The notes under the pieces were generated by a model. That model was given only the letters and a program-made list of their open reading frames with translations. It was not told where the DNA came from and did not search any database. Made by a program: the position numbers and the translations under genes. A stretch of 64,000 nucleotides of DNA, taken from NCBI GenBank assembly GCA_016718385.1, contig JADKDK010000004.1:248001-312000 (forward strand), written 5' to 3'. The DNA comes from Gammaproteobacteria bacterium (GTDB lineage: Bacteria > Pseudomonadota > Gammaproteobacteria > Pseudomonadales > UBA5518). Positions 43,981 through 52,401 of the stretch are shown here, piece after piece (the first letter of the stretch is position 1; each line of letters starts with the position of its first letter).

Positions 43981-46401
43981 TCAGAACTCCGCGCGCAGCG
44001 TCAGGCCCCAGGAGCGCGAGGCCTGGCGGAACGTCTGGTAGCTCGTGTCGGCGCCGAACAGGGCCAGTTGGGCATCGAAGTTGACCACGTCCTCGTCGAG
44101 GGCATTGTCGACCCAGGCGACCACTTCGTAGTTGTCGGCGATATGCGTGCCGAGACGGAAATTCACCCAGCTGTAGGCGTCCTGCACGAGGCGCGGATCG
44201 GCCGACGAACTGGTGTTGTACTCGTCGGACCAGGCCCAGTCGGCGCGTGCATAGACATCGCCCCACGACACGTCGGTCTCGTACATCAGGCCGAGGTGCG
44301 TGGTCCACTCCGGCGCGTTTACCGGATGCTCGCCGCTCAGATCGCAGGTGCCGGTGGCGGCGTAGTCGGGCGCGCGGCCCGGGTAGCAGAGTCCGCCGGT
44401 GTACTCGTCGTAGCTGAAGTCCGCATACGAGATCGCGAAATCGGCGCTGAGGTGCTCGCCGAGAAGCACCTTGCCCTCGGCCTCGGCGCCCTTGAGCTCC
44501 GCCATCTCGGCATTGCCGACGCTGAACTGCTGGCTGATGAAGGCCGCGTCCTGGTAGTCCTCGTACTCGGTGTAGAAGGCGCTCACGGCGAGCTGCATCG
44601 CCCCGTCGAGCAGCGTGCTCTTCACGCCGGCCTCGTAGTGCATCACGCTCTCGTCGTCGAACTCGCGCGGGTTGTTGCCGCTGGCGTCGACCAGCGGCGT
44701 CCTGCCCCAGCCGATGTTGAAGCCGCCCGACTTGAAGCCGTGCGCCACCGTGGCGAACAGGTTCACGTCATCGGTGAGCGCGTACTGCGGTGTGATCGAC
44801 CAGGTGAGCTCGTCGGTGTCGCGGTCCATGTCGCCGCCGATCGCCGCCGGCAGCAGGCTGGCCGAGATAAAACTGAATCCGGGTACCGTGACGGACTGCG
44901 TGAGCGAAGCGTCCTTCTCCTCGGTCTGCCAGCGCAGTCCGCCGGTGATCGCGAACTGCTCCGTGAGGTTCCAGGTCGCCTGGCCGAACACCCCGAGGTA
45001 CTCGGTGTCCTGCTGCGCGTCCAGCAGGCCCTCCTGGCCCGGTGTGGCGAAGGGCACCGGGAACGGGGTGCTGAACAGCCGCTGCAGCAACAGCGAAGGC
45101 ACGGGGTGCGCGCTGTAGGTGTCACCGAGGAAGATCGGGCGATCGCCGCCGTCGCCGCGCTCGAATTCGTTCTGGTACCAGAACACGCCCGTCAGCCAAT
45201 CCACCGTCTCGCCGCCGGCGGAGGCCAGGCGCAGCTCCTGCTGCCAGCTCTCGCCCTCCTGGGTGTCGTGGAATTTCAGCAGGGGCGATGCCAGTTGCGC
45301 GATGTCGTCCGAGGTGCCCCTGAATTCGAACCAGTCCCAGGAGCTCACCGAGGTCACGGTCCAGTCGTTGGCCAGCGTATAGTCCACCAGCAGCGTGGCC
45401 TCGCGCGCCTCGAGGTCGGTGGTATTGGGTACGCGCGCACAGAGCTCGCGATCGAGTGGATCGTTCGAGGCACAGGCCTCCGCCAGCCCGAACTGGCGCA
45501 GCACGGCGCCGGCAGTCGCCGCGGTGCTGCCCGGCTCGATGTAGGTGTCGGCCGTCATCGCGTCGTTGTCTTCCTCCGTGGCGCCCGCCAGCAGGCGCAC
45601 GCTCAGCGCGTCGTTCGGCTGCCACTGCAGTTGCCCGCGCAGCCCCATGCGCTCGAGGTCATTGGCGTCCTCGTTGCTGACGGAGAGCGCGCTCTCGTCG
45701 AGATGATCGTTGCTGGCGTAGCTCACCCCGAGGCTGGCGCCGAGCGTGTCCGTCAGCGGCCCGCTGAGTCCGCCCACGAAGCGGTAGCTCGCGGCATCCG
45801 AGGCGCCCTCGATCTGGCCGGCCGTGAATTCGCCGCTGCCGCTGAATGCCTCGGACGGTTCCCTGGTATACATGGCGACCACGCCGGCGGTGGTGTTCTT
45901 GCCGTAGAGCGTGCTCTGCGGGCCGCGCAGGATCTCGACGCGCTCGAGGTCGAACAGGTCGCCCGCGGTGAAGATGGTGCGGTTGCGGAACGCGCCGTCG
46001 ACGAACACGCCGACCGCCGGTTCGAAGGTCGGTATGCTGCCGAGGTTGCCGACCCGGCGCATGCGGTAGTTCGTGGTCACCGTCGACGTGTTCGTCTGTA
46101 CCTGCAGCGCGGGCACCTGGCGGGCGAGATCCTCGATGTCGCCGACCCCGGCGTTCTGCAAGGTGCTGCCGCTGAACGCGGAGACGGCCATCGGCACGTC
46201 CTGGAGATTCTGCTCGCGCTTCTGCGCCGTGACCACGATCTCCTCGAGCTGCCCGCCCGGACTCTGTGCGCCGACGCTTGCGGCCGCCATGGCTAGGGCG
46301 AGGGCGAGGATCGTGCGCCCGGATGTGTGCATCGTGATGCGCCGGTCGCCGTGTGCATCGACGCGGACGGGGCGGGTCGGGTATGCGGTCGAAATCGTCA
46401 T
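43981..46401 (-). CDS. TonB-dependent receptor, copy 1
   Basis: An outer-membrane TonB-dependent receptor of about 806 residues. The plug starts LEEIVVTAQKREQNLQDVPM, with VEILRGPQSTLYGKNTTAGV as the usual plug box. The barrel is full length, ending WGLTLRAEF with terminal Phe. I chose ATG 46401 because AAGGTGAG lies 5 nt upstream; ATG 46332, closer to the hydrophobic leader, lacks a ribosome site. It is closely related to the receptor at 52402-54753 over the whole length. A conserved palindromic element lies 70-86 bp upstream, and an AraC gene follows on the same strand. Probable uptake gate for the pathway substrate. Confidence 0.92.
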   Translation of the reverse strand: MTISTAYPTRPVRVDAHGDRRITMHTSGRTILALALAMAAASVGAQSPGGQLEEIVVTAQKREQNLQDVPMAVSAFSGSTLQNAGVGDIEDLARQVPALQVQTNTSTVTTNYRMRRVGNLGSIPTFEPAVGVFVDGAFRNRTIFTAGDLFDLERVEILRGPQSTLYGKNTTAGVVAMYTREPSEAFSGSGEFTAGQIEGASDAASYRFVGGLSGPLTDTLGASLGVSYASNDHLDESALSVSNEDANDLERMGLRGQLQWQPNDALSVRLLAGATEEDNDAMTADTYIEPGSTAATAGAVLRQFGLAEACASNDPLDRELCARVPNTTDLEAREATLLVDYTLANDWTVTSVSSWDWFEFRGTSDDIAQLASPLLKFHDTQEGESWQQELRLASAGGETVDWLTGVFWYQNEFERGDGGDRPIFLGDTYSAHPVPSLLLQRLFSTPFPVPFATPGQEGLLDAQQDTEYLGVFGQATWNLTEQFAITGGLRWQTEEKDASLTQSVTVPGFSFISASLLPAAIGGDMDRDTDELTWSITPQYALTDDVNLFATVAHGFKSGGFNIGWGRTPLVDASGNNPREFDDESVMHYEAGVKSTLLDGAMQLAVSAFYTEYEDYQDAAFISQQFSVGNAEMAELKGAEAEGKVLLGEHLSADFAISYADFSYDEYTGGLCYPGRAPDYAATGTCDLSGEHPVNAPEWTTHLGLMYETDVSWGDVYARADWAWSDEYNTSSSADPRLVQDAYSWVNFRLGTHIADNYEVVAWVDNALDEDVVNFDAQLALFGADTSYQTFRQASRSWGLTLRAEF

Positions 46402-46469
46402 GGTGCTCACCTTGCAGACTCCTGCTGCTGATCGATGGAGCACAGATTGACGTGCCGGTGAGGTCCGGC

Positions 46470-46487
46470 CTATCGGAAAACCGCAGA
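46470..46487 (+). promoter_or_regulatory. Palindromic element upstream of TonB receptor, variant copy
   Basis: CTATCGGAAAACCGCAGA, two mismatches from the 18-bp element at 26587 and 47547. It lies between the AraC stop and the receptor start, in the promoter position for the receptor. Confidence 0.45.
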
Positions 46488-46488
46488 C

Positions 46489-47541
46489 TTAGCCGCGCGG
46501 CAGGGAACGCTTGTGCTTGCGCGAGGAAGGCTTGCCCGTGTCCACGGGGCCTGCTTCCGGCATTCGTCGCAAGGTATCGGAAGGCAGTTCCCCGAAGCAG
46601 TCCTTGTACGCGCGCGAAAATTCGCCGAAATGCCAGAATCCCCAGTCCAGAGCCGTGGCCGACACCGTGGTCGATCCTGTGGTCGCGGCGAGCAGCGCCT
46701 GGCGCACGCGGTGCAGCCGCAGCCGGCTCAGGTAGGCCACCGGTCCCAGGCCCATGATTTCCTTGAATGCGCCTTCGAGGGTGCGCTCGCTGACGGCGGC
46801 GGCGCGGCACAGGTCGCTGACGTATACGTGGTCGGCGATATGCGACAGGGCGTACTTCTCGGCGCTGCGCACGATCCGGCTCTGGGCCTGGCGCGCGCGA
46901 TCGTTGCGGCTCGATGCGATGTCGTCGGCGGCCCCGATCGTCGCCAGCAGCAGCTCGATCAATTCGACCTGCACCGCGCCCATTTCCCGCCGGCGTTGAT
47001 CGAACAGCGCGGGCGTCGTGGTAGCCGTGTCGATCAGTCGCCTGCCCCAGTCGTGCAGCGCGCGCACCATCTCCGGGTTCGCCTGCAGCACCTCTACGCC
47101 GCGCGGCAGCCGGAACTCGGCCTCGCGGTGGCGGGCGCTCAGCTGCGTGCTCATGATGCGCGGGGGAAGCAGGAAGGTGATGCTCTCCCAGCCGGGAGCG
47201 GCAACGAAGCTGACCTCGGTCGCCGGCTCCGCGGCCAGCATCAGGCCGGGACGGATCGGCAGGCCGTTCACTGTCCCGCTGGCCTGCGGGCCGAAGGTCA
47301 CGTAGGCGAGAAAGCCCTCGCGGATACTGGTATGCGTGCGCACGCGCACATTGCTCGAGTGGAGCACCACTGCCGCCTCATCGAGGCGCACGATCACCCG
47401 CCGTACGCGCAGCGGCATCGACTGCAGTTGCACCGCGTCCTGATCGAGCAGCTCGATCCCGGCGCTGGCAGTCGTCGGGTCGCTGATCTCGTCGATCGTG
47501 ACCGCGGCATGAGTCTTGTTGTCTGGCGAAGCGCTGCTCAT
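46489..47541 (-). CDS. AraC family regulator (cupin-like N-domain)
   Basis: A 350-residue AraC-type regulator. The N-terminal part is beta-rich (VRRVIVRLDEAAVVLHSSNV, FLAYVTFGPQASGTVNGLPI, ending near FVAAPGWESITFLLPP), as in ligand-sensing domains of the AraC-binding-like type. The C-terminal DNA-binding domain shows VSDLCRAAAVSERTLEGAFK and VSATALDWGFWHFGEFSRAY, then FGELPSDTLRRMPE. ATG 47541 is used; ATG 47574 is an alternative. It is upstream of the receptor/ligase/thiolase operon on the same strand, and its promoter carries an exact 18-bp palindromic element, so it probably controls itself and that operon. Confidence 0.87.
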   Translation of the reverse strand: MSSASPDNKTHAAVTIDEISDPTTASAGIELLDQDAVQLQSMPLRVRRVIVRLDEAAVVLHSSNVRVRTHTSIREGFLAYVTFGPQASGTVNGLPIRPGLMLAAEPATEVSFVAAPGWESITFLLPPRIMSTQLSARHREAEFRLPRGVEVLQANPEMVRALHDWGRRLIDTATTTPALFDQRRREMGAVQVELIELLLATIGAADDIASSRNDRARQAQSRIVRSAEKYALSHIADHVYVSDLCRAAAVSERTLEGAFKEIMGLGPVAYLSRLRLHRVRQALLAATTGSTTVSATALDWGFWHFGEFSRAYKDCFGELPSDTLRRMPEAGPVDTGKPSSRKHKRSLPRG

Positions 47542-47546
47542 TGAAC

Positions 47547-47564
47547 TCTGCGGAATTCCGATAG
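47547..47564 (-). promoter_or_regulatory. 18-bp palindromic element upstream of AraC gene, copy 2
   Basis: The reverse complement is identical to the 18 bases at 26587-26604, with the CGGAATTCCG palindrome. It lies 6 bp upstream of the regulator start, as expected for autoregulation. Confidence 0.55.
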
Positions 47565-47754
47565 CCCGAGCCAAAATGCTGGTTGATTATCAACCGATTA
47601 TGCCTGCAAATCATCCCGTGCCCGAAGACGGGTGCTAACATGCGCGTGGTTCGGCGTGACGCGTGACCACCCGGGCGGGTATCGATGCAATGGATGGCGC
47701 GGGCTGGCTCGTAAACGCAGTCGCATGAACGACGCAGCCGCATACGGAGACCTG

Positions 47755-49581
47755 ATGGCTAGCTCGCAGCAGACCCTGAAATGCTTCGAGGCGATCCCGC
47801 GCCTCGTGCTCCTGATCGCCGCAGTGGCGCTCTGGTGCGCATTGTCCCTGGCATCCGCCGCGGTTCTCGCGGCGCCGCCGGCCAAGCGACCGAACATCGT
47901 CGTGATCCTGGGCGACGACCTGGGTTACGCGGACACCGGCGCCTTCGGCAGTGAGATCCGCACGCCGAGCATCGACTCCCTCGCCAACTCGGGCGTGCGC
48001 TTCACGAACTTCTACACGCACGCGAGTTGTTCCCCCACGCGCTCGATGCTGCTGTCGGGCGTCGACACGCACCGCAACGGCCTCGGCAACATGGACGAGT
48101 GGACAGCGCCGAACCAGCGCGGCGTTCCCGGCTACGAAGGTCACTTGAGCCACGGCGTGGCCACCCTGCCTGAATTGCTGCGCGATGCCGGCTACCACAC
48201 CTACATGGTCGGCAAGTGGCACCTCGGCAAGGCGCCCGACCTGATCCCGGCCGCGCGCGGCTTCGAGCGCGATTTCTCGCTGCTCGACGGCGCGGGCAGC
48301 TACTGGGACATGACCAATCTGAGCGCGGCCTCCCCGCAGTCGGTGTTCACCGAGGACGGGCGCTATCTCACGCGGCTGCCCGACGACTACTACGCGACGA
48401 AGACCTACACCGACAAGCTGATCGGCTTCATCGACGCCAACCGCGGCGACGGCAAGCCCTTTTTCGCCTACGTTGCGCACCAGGCGCCGCATGATCCCTA
48501 TCACCTGCCGCGCGAATGGCGCAATCGCCACGCGGGCGCCTACGACAAGGGATGGGACGCCGTGCGCCAGGCGCGCCTGAAGCGGCAGGTGGAGCTCGGC
48601 ATCGTGCCTGCCGGCACGCAACTCGCCGAACCCATGTGGACCCCGCCCGATCCCGAGCTGCTCGACCCGGAAGGCCGCGCGCTGCTGGCGAGGAAGATGG
48701 AACTCTATGCCGGGCTGGTCGAGAACTTCGATCACCACATTGGCCGGCTCGTCGCGCACCTGAAGGAAATCGGCGAGTACGAGAACACGGTATTCATCGT
48801 GTTCGGCGACAACGGTGCCGAGGGAACCGACCTGTTCCGGATGATCACGGGCACGCCGGGCACGCCGGACTTCAAGTTCGCGCAGGAGCACTGGCCCAGG
48901 CGCGATCCCGCCGACTGGGGCGAGCCCGGATCGTACGTGGCTTACGGCCCGATGTGGGCACAGGTGTCCATGACCCCGTTCAGCCAGTTCAAGGGCTGGC
49001 TGGGCGAAGGCGGCATCCGCAACTCGCTGGTCGTCTCCGGACCCGTGGTGAAGCGCGCGCCGGGCAGCGTCAACAGTGGCCGCATGCATGTCGCCGACAT
49101 CATGCCCACGCTGCTCGAGATCGCCGGCGCGCCGTATCCCGCAACGCGCGAGGGCAAGGCCCAGCCGCCGCTGATCGGCAAGTCCTGGAGCGCGGTGCTG
49201 GCCGGCAGCGCGGATTCGCCGAGGAGCGCGCAGGACTACCTGGCGTGGGAACTGTTCGGCAACCGCGCCGTGCTGCAGGGTGACTGGAAGCTGCGCTGGC
49301 AGTACCGGCCCTTCGGCAAGGAGGCCTGGGAACTGTTCAACCTCGCCGAGGATCCCGCCGAGCGCAACGATCTCGCCGCCGCGCAGCCCGACAAGGTACG
49401 GGAACTCACCGCCCGTTGGGACGACTATGTCAAGGCGAACAACGTGGTGCTGCCGAATCGCTCGCCCTTCGAGCCGAAGGATGCCAAGCACCCGCCACCC
49501 GAGGACCCGGGCTTTCCGCCGCTGAAGCTCAAGCGGCCGTTCGTGCCACCGGCGGACATGCTGGCCGAGCCCAAGCCCTGA
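47755..49581 (+). CDS. Arylsulfatase, periplasmic, second copy
   Basis: A 608-residue type I sulfatase. The formylglycine motif is in HASCSPTRSMLLSG (Cys92), the metal aspartates in IVVILGDDLGYADTG, and GKWHLGKAPDLIPAARGFER follows. GDNGAEGTD carries further active-site residues, and the tail has FGNRAVLQGDWKLRWQYRP. A hydrophobic leader (LVLLIAAVALWCALSLASAA) exports it. I chose ATG 47755 for its GGAG site; earlier ATG codons exist. It differs from the sulfatase at 18571 (no C-terminal extension) but has the same neighbour, an outer-membrane protein paralogue 73 bp downstream. The substrate is unknown. Confidence 0.92.
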   Translation: MASSQQTLKCFEAIPRLVLLIAAVALWCALSLASAAVLAAPPAKRPNIVVILGDDLGYADTGAFGSEIRTPSIDSLANSGVRFTNFYTHASCSPTRSMLLSGVDTHRNGLGNMDEWTAPNQRGVPGYEGHLSHGVATLPELLRDAGYHTYMVGKWHLGKAPDLIPAARGFERDFSLLDGAGSYWDMTNLSAASPQSVFTEDGRYLTRLPDDYYATKTYTDKLIGFIDANRGDGKPFFAYVAHQAPHDPYHLPREWRNRHAGAYDKGWDAVRQARLKRQVELGIVPAGTQLAEPMWTPPDPELLDPEGRALLARKMELYAGLVENFDHHIGRLVAHLKEIGEYENTVFIVFGDNGAEGTDLFRMITGTPGTPDFKFAQEHWPRRDPADWGEPGSYVAYGPMWAQVSMTPFSQFKGWLGEGGIRNSLVVSGPVVKRAPGSVNSGRMHVADIMPTLLEIAGAPYPATREGKAQPPLIGKSWSAVLAGSADSPRSAQDYLAWELFGNRAVLQGDWKLRWQYRPFGKEAWELFNLAEDPAERNDLAAAQPDKVRELTARWDDYVKANNVVLPNRSPFEPKDAKHPPPEDPGFPPLKLKRPFVPPADMLAEPKP

Positions 49582-49654
49582 GCCTGGCGTGCGCTGTAGC
49601 GGCGCCGGGTTATCCTGTTACTCCTTTTAGCAGCAAACAATGGACACAAGACAC

Positions 49655-50377
49655 ATGCGCAAGATTCTCGGCGCGGCCGTCGCCGCAATTGCCCTGCAAG
49701 GCGCCGCTGCCGCTGCCCTGGCAGCGGACAGCGGCTTCACGGTCACGCCCTACCTGTGGGCCGTCGGCATCGACGGCGACATCCAGGCGCACGGCGAGGA
49801 CACCACTGTCTCGATGGACTTCCAGGACGTGGTCGAGAACCTCGACATGGCCGCCTCGGCGCTGTTCGAGGCCAACGTGGGCGACTGGGTCAGCTACGCG
49901 ATGGTGGATTACCTGAGCCTGGACAGCGGCGATGTCGACACCCGCTACCCGGGCATCGATGCTGACCTCGAGATGGAGAGCACCCTGGCCACGGTGGCCA
50001 CGGGCTACCGCGTGCACATGGGCGAACGCTCCACGATCGACGTGCAGGTCGGTATACGCTACGCCCGGATGGACACCGAACTCTGGATCGAGGGGGTGGG
50101 GCAGCGCGATGCGGACAACAACGTCTACGACGGCATCCTCGCGCTGCGCCCGCGCCTCGCGCTGTCGCGCAACTGGACCTTCAGCCCGACGATGTCGATC
50201 GGCGCCGGCGACTCCGACCTCACCTGGGAGCTGTCGCCGCAGTTTGTCTACGACTGCGACTGCGGTTTCGATGTCCGCGTCGGCTACCGCAACCTGAACT
50301 ACGATTTCGAGAAGGGCAGCGACTCGGTGGACATGACGATCAAGGGTCCGGTGATCGGCTTCGGCTTCTCGTTCTGA
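49655..50377 (+). CDS. Outer-membrane beta-barrel protein, copy 2
   Basis: A 240-residue barrel protein collinear with the one at 21160-21882, including GFTVTPYLWAVGIDGDIQAH, SYAMVDYLSLDSGDVDTRYP and the C-terminus VIGFGFSF. The signal peptide ends near ALAADS. I aligned the start with the paralogue (MRKILG); an ATG five codons upstream is possible. It lies just after the second sulfatase, as the other copy lies beside the first, so the pair is a conserved unit. Confidence 0.82.
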   Translation: MRKILGAAVAAIALQGAAAAALAADSGFTVTPYLWAVGIDGDIQAHGEDTTVSMDFQDVVENLDMAASALFEANVGDWVSYAMVDYLSLDSGDVDTRYPGIDADLEMESTLATVATGYRVHMGERSTIDVQVGIRYARMDTELWIEGVGQRDADNNVYDGILALRPRLALSRNWTFSPTMSIGAGDSDLTWELSPQFVYDCDCGFDVRVGYRNLNYDFEKGSDSVDMTIKGPVIGFGFSF

Positions 50378-50390
50378 TCGAAGCGTAAAA

Positions 50391-50487
50391 GCTCGCGGGC
50401 ATGGCCCGCTCCTACGGTAGGAGCGGGCCATGCCCGCGATCGCGCACCGCCCCCTGTAGGAGCGGGCCATGCCCGCGATCGCGCACT
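50391..50487. repeat. Palindromic repeat cluster (GTAGGAGCGGGCCATGCCCG type)
   Basis: Three copies of GGAGCGGGCCATGCCCGCGA or its inverse, each self-complementary around GGGCCATGCCC. A similar sequence is part of the array at 57407-57575. Typical REP-like extragenic element, here behind an outer-membrane gene. Confidence 0.8.
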
Positions 50488-50529
50488 GGGTAGTTTCAAA
50501 CGCGCGCCGACACTCGAGAAGAGAGTTCG

Positions 50530-51473
50530 ATGAGCACAAGCCATGACGAGCAACAAGCTGGCCCCGCTGTACAAAAACCCGAGGGATCAAGGAGCGAGGC
50601 TTCGCGCCGGCAGTTTCTCCAGCTCTCGGCCGCCGCCTCGGCCGCTGCGGCGGGCGCCCTGGTCTCTTCTGCAGCGTACGCTGATGACGACCCTGTCATG
50701 GCGGGACGCAGCACCAGGCCATCCTGGGCGCCCACGAAGTACCTGATCGATTGCCACTGCCACCTCGGTTCCGGACCGACTGTCGCAGAACTGGCGCCGA
50801 CCATCCACACCGCTCGGGACTGGGGCGCGCTTCGCACCAGGCAGCCGGAAAAGTGTGCCAAGGCCTTTAGCGAAGATGCCTTGGACGATTCCGCGATTCT
50901 GCCCGATCTACCGGCCCGAAGCGATTTCGAATGCGGCCGCCAGGGGGACGCTGGGAGTGGACTATGGTGACGAGGTCAGCAAAGTTGTGCGTCAGATCGC
51001 CGAGGAACTTCAGAGCCCTGCCATGAGCGCCACGCGTGGCGTGGGTGAGATCGTGCCGATCACGACTGAAATTCATCCGGCTAAATTCACCCGCGACATG
51101 GCGCCGATCATGGACGTGCTCAAGGCGCGGGGCGACCTGCCCATCATGTTCCCGACCGGATACACGGGCTGGAAAGGCGTGCACTGGGCGGAGCATCCGC
51201 GCGTCCTTCGATGCCTGCCTGTCCGTGGCGATGCGCAACGCCAACGTCTACTTCGACATGACCGACACCTCGGCCGAGCACCTGCGTGAAGCGATCTCCG
51301 TTATCGGCGCGCAACGGATCATGTTCGGCAGCGACCTCAGCGCCATCTCGTCGAATCATTCGATAGCAGACAACCTCATCACCGCCATCGAGACCCGGCT
51401 GACCGCCGAGGAGCGTGAGCAGATCGCCTGGAAGACAGCGAACCAGATTTACAAGCTCGGTTTGAAGGGCTGA
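50530..51473 (+). pseudogene. Amidohydrolase family protein, two frameshifts
   Basis: A metal-dependent amidohydrolase (amidohydrolase 2 type) read in three successive frames. Part 1 has a twin-arginine signal (SRRQFLQLSAAASAAAAGAL) and the metal site YLIDCHCHLGSGP. Part 2, from about 50880, reads ISNAAARGTLGVDYGDEVSK and IMFPTGYTGWKGVHW. Part 3, from about 51200, reads FDACLSVAMRNANVYFDMTD and IMFGSDLSAISSNHSIADNL, ending IYKLGLKG. Each junction shifts by one base. The parts join into one recognisable protein of about 310 residues, so the gene was recently lost or the sequence has errors. Confidence 0.82.
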
Positions 51474-51565
51474 TTCAAGCCGGGTACGTTTGCAGAAGCA
51501 GGCTGAACCGCCCCGGGCGGCGTGAACGTGGCGGGGCTGGATGCCGCGCGGGAGGCGGCTACGGA

Positions 51566-51622
51566 GCGGGCCCGCATGCCGGGTGATGCGGGTGATGCGG
51601 GAGAGGCGCGATCAGCGAGCGA
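51566..51622. repeat. Palindromic repeat (CCCGCATGCCGG type), copy 2
   Basis: Second copy of the composite element at 23597-23640, with one extra GGTGATGC step inside. It lies in the 200-bp gap behind the broken amidohydrolase. Confidence 0.65.
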
Positions 51623-51669
51623 TCGAATGAGCGCGCGTTGGCGAAGCCGCCCGATTCGGTGCCTCCCTC

Positions 51670-52142
51670 TCAGGGCTGGACGGTATAGCCGCGCGCGCTC
51701 ATGCACGAGTCGAATGCCTGGCTGCCCTGCTGCTGGCTCTGCGCAGCGGCCTGCTGCTGGGACTGCCGCCGCTGCTGCCGCTGTTTTGCGCCCCCCACGA
51801 CCATGCCTGCCGCCGCTGCCCCCTGCGCCTGGTTCTGGCGGTATTCCTGCTGGACGTCGCTGTCGAGCCGGTCATAGGCCTCGTACTGGTTGCCTCGTAC
51901 CTGTGCCGCAGCGGCCCCGGCGGCGGCACCGACGGCTGCCCCCTCCTCAGTCGACCGCCCTGCGGCGCCGGTGCCGGGGCAGCGGACTGTGAGGCCTGTG
52001 TGGCCTGCGACTGGCAGGCGGCGGTGTCGGCCTGGATCTGCTCGGGCGTCTGCCCCTTCGCCGGGATCAGCGTCGAGGCATACAGCGGGGTAGCGGCCGC
52101 GATGGCCAGCAGCAAGCTCGCGGAGCGCGTCAGTTGTTTCAT
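51670..52142 (-). pseudogene. Exported glycine-zipper protein, frameshifted
   Basis: The N-terminal frame gives a signal peptide and start of the mature protein (MKQLTRSASLLLAIAAATPL, then GQTPEQIQADTAACQSQATQ). After about residue 62 (near 51955) homology-like sequence continues in another frame: GAAVGAAAGAAAAQVRGNQY (a glycine zipper) and a Gln-rich tail ending FDSCMSARGYTVQP. This layout, ending in a short DxCMxxRGY motif, is usual for small exported glycine-zipper proteins. A single-base shift separates the two parts. Confidence 0.75.
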
Positions 52143-52401
52143 CGTCGTGTCCCTCCGTTACGGGTCGATACGGGATTTGCGTGGCGATATTAAGCCGGCC
52201 CCGCTTCACAGCATATCGAACAGATCAAGGCGTGCAGGACTCGGCTCGCTGGACAAGCGACATGCTCCGGCGGACAACCCGGTGTTGCGATGACAGGCGG
52301 TCAGGCGAAGCGGACAGGCCGATCGCGCGGTGATGCGCGACCATGCTCATGGCAAACAGCCTTCAATTATCACAACGTGATTGCCCCGGGAGACACACTT
52401 C

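Noticed and set aside
41288..46296. Very long open frames overlapping the thiolase, ligase and TonB receptor genes (41288-44308 minus, 41791-46296 plus)
   Set aside because: Arg/Pro/His-rich translations without domains; they are out-of-frame or antisense shadows of real genes in GC-rich DNA.
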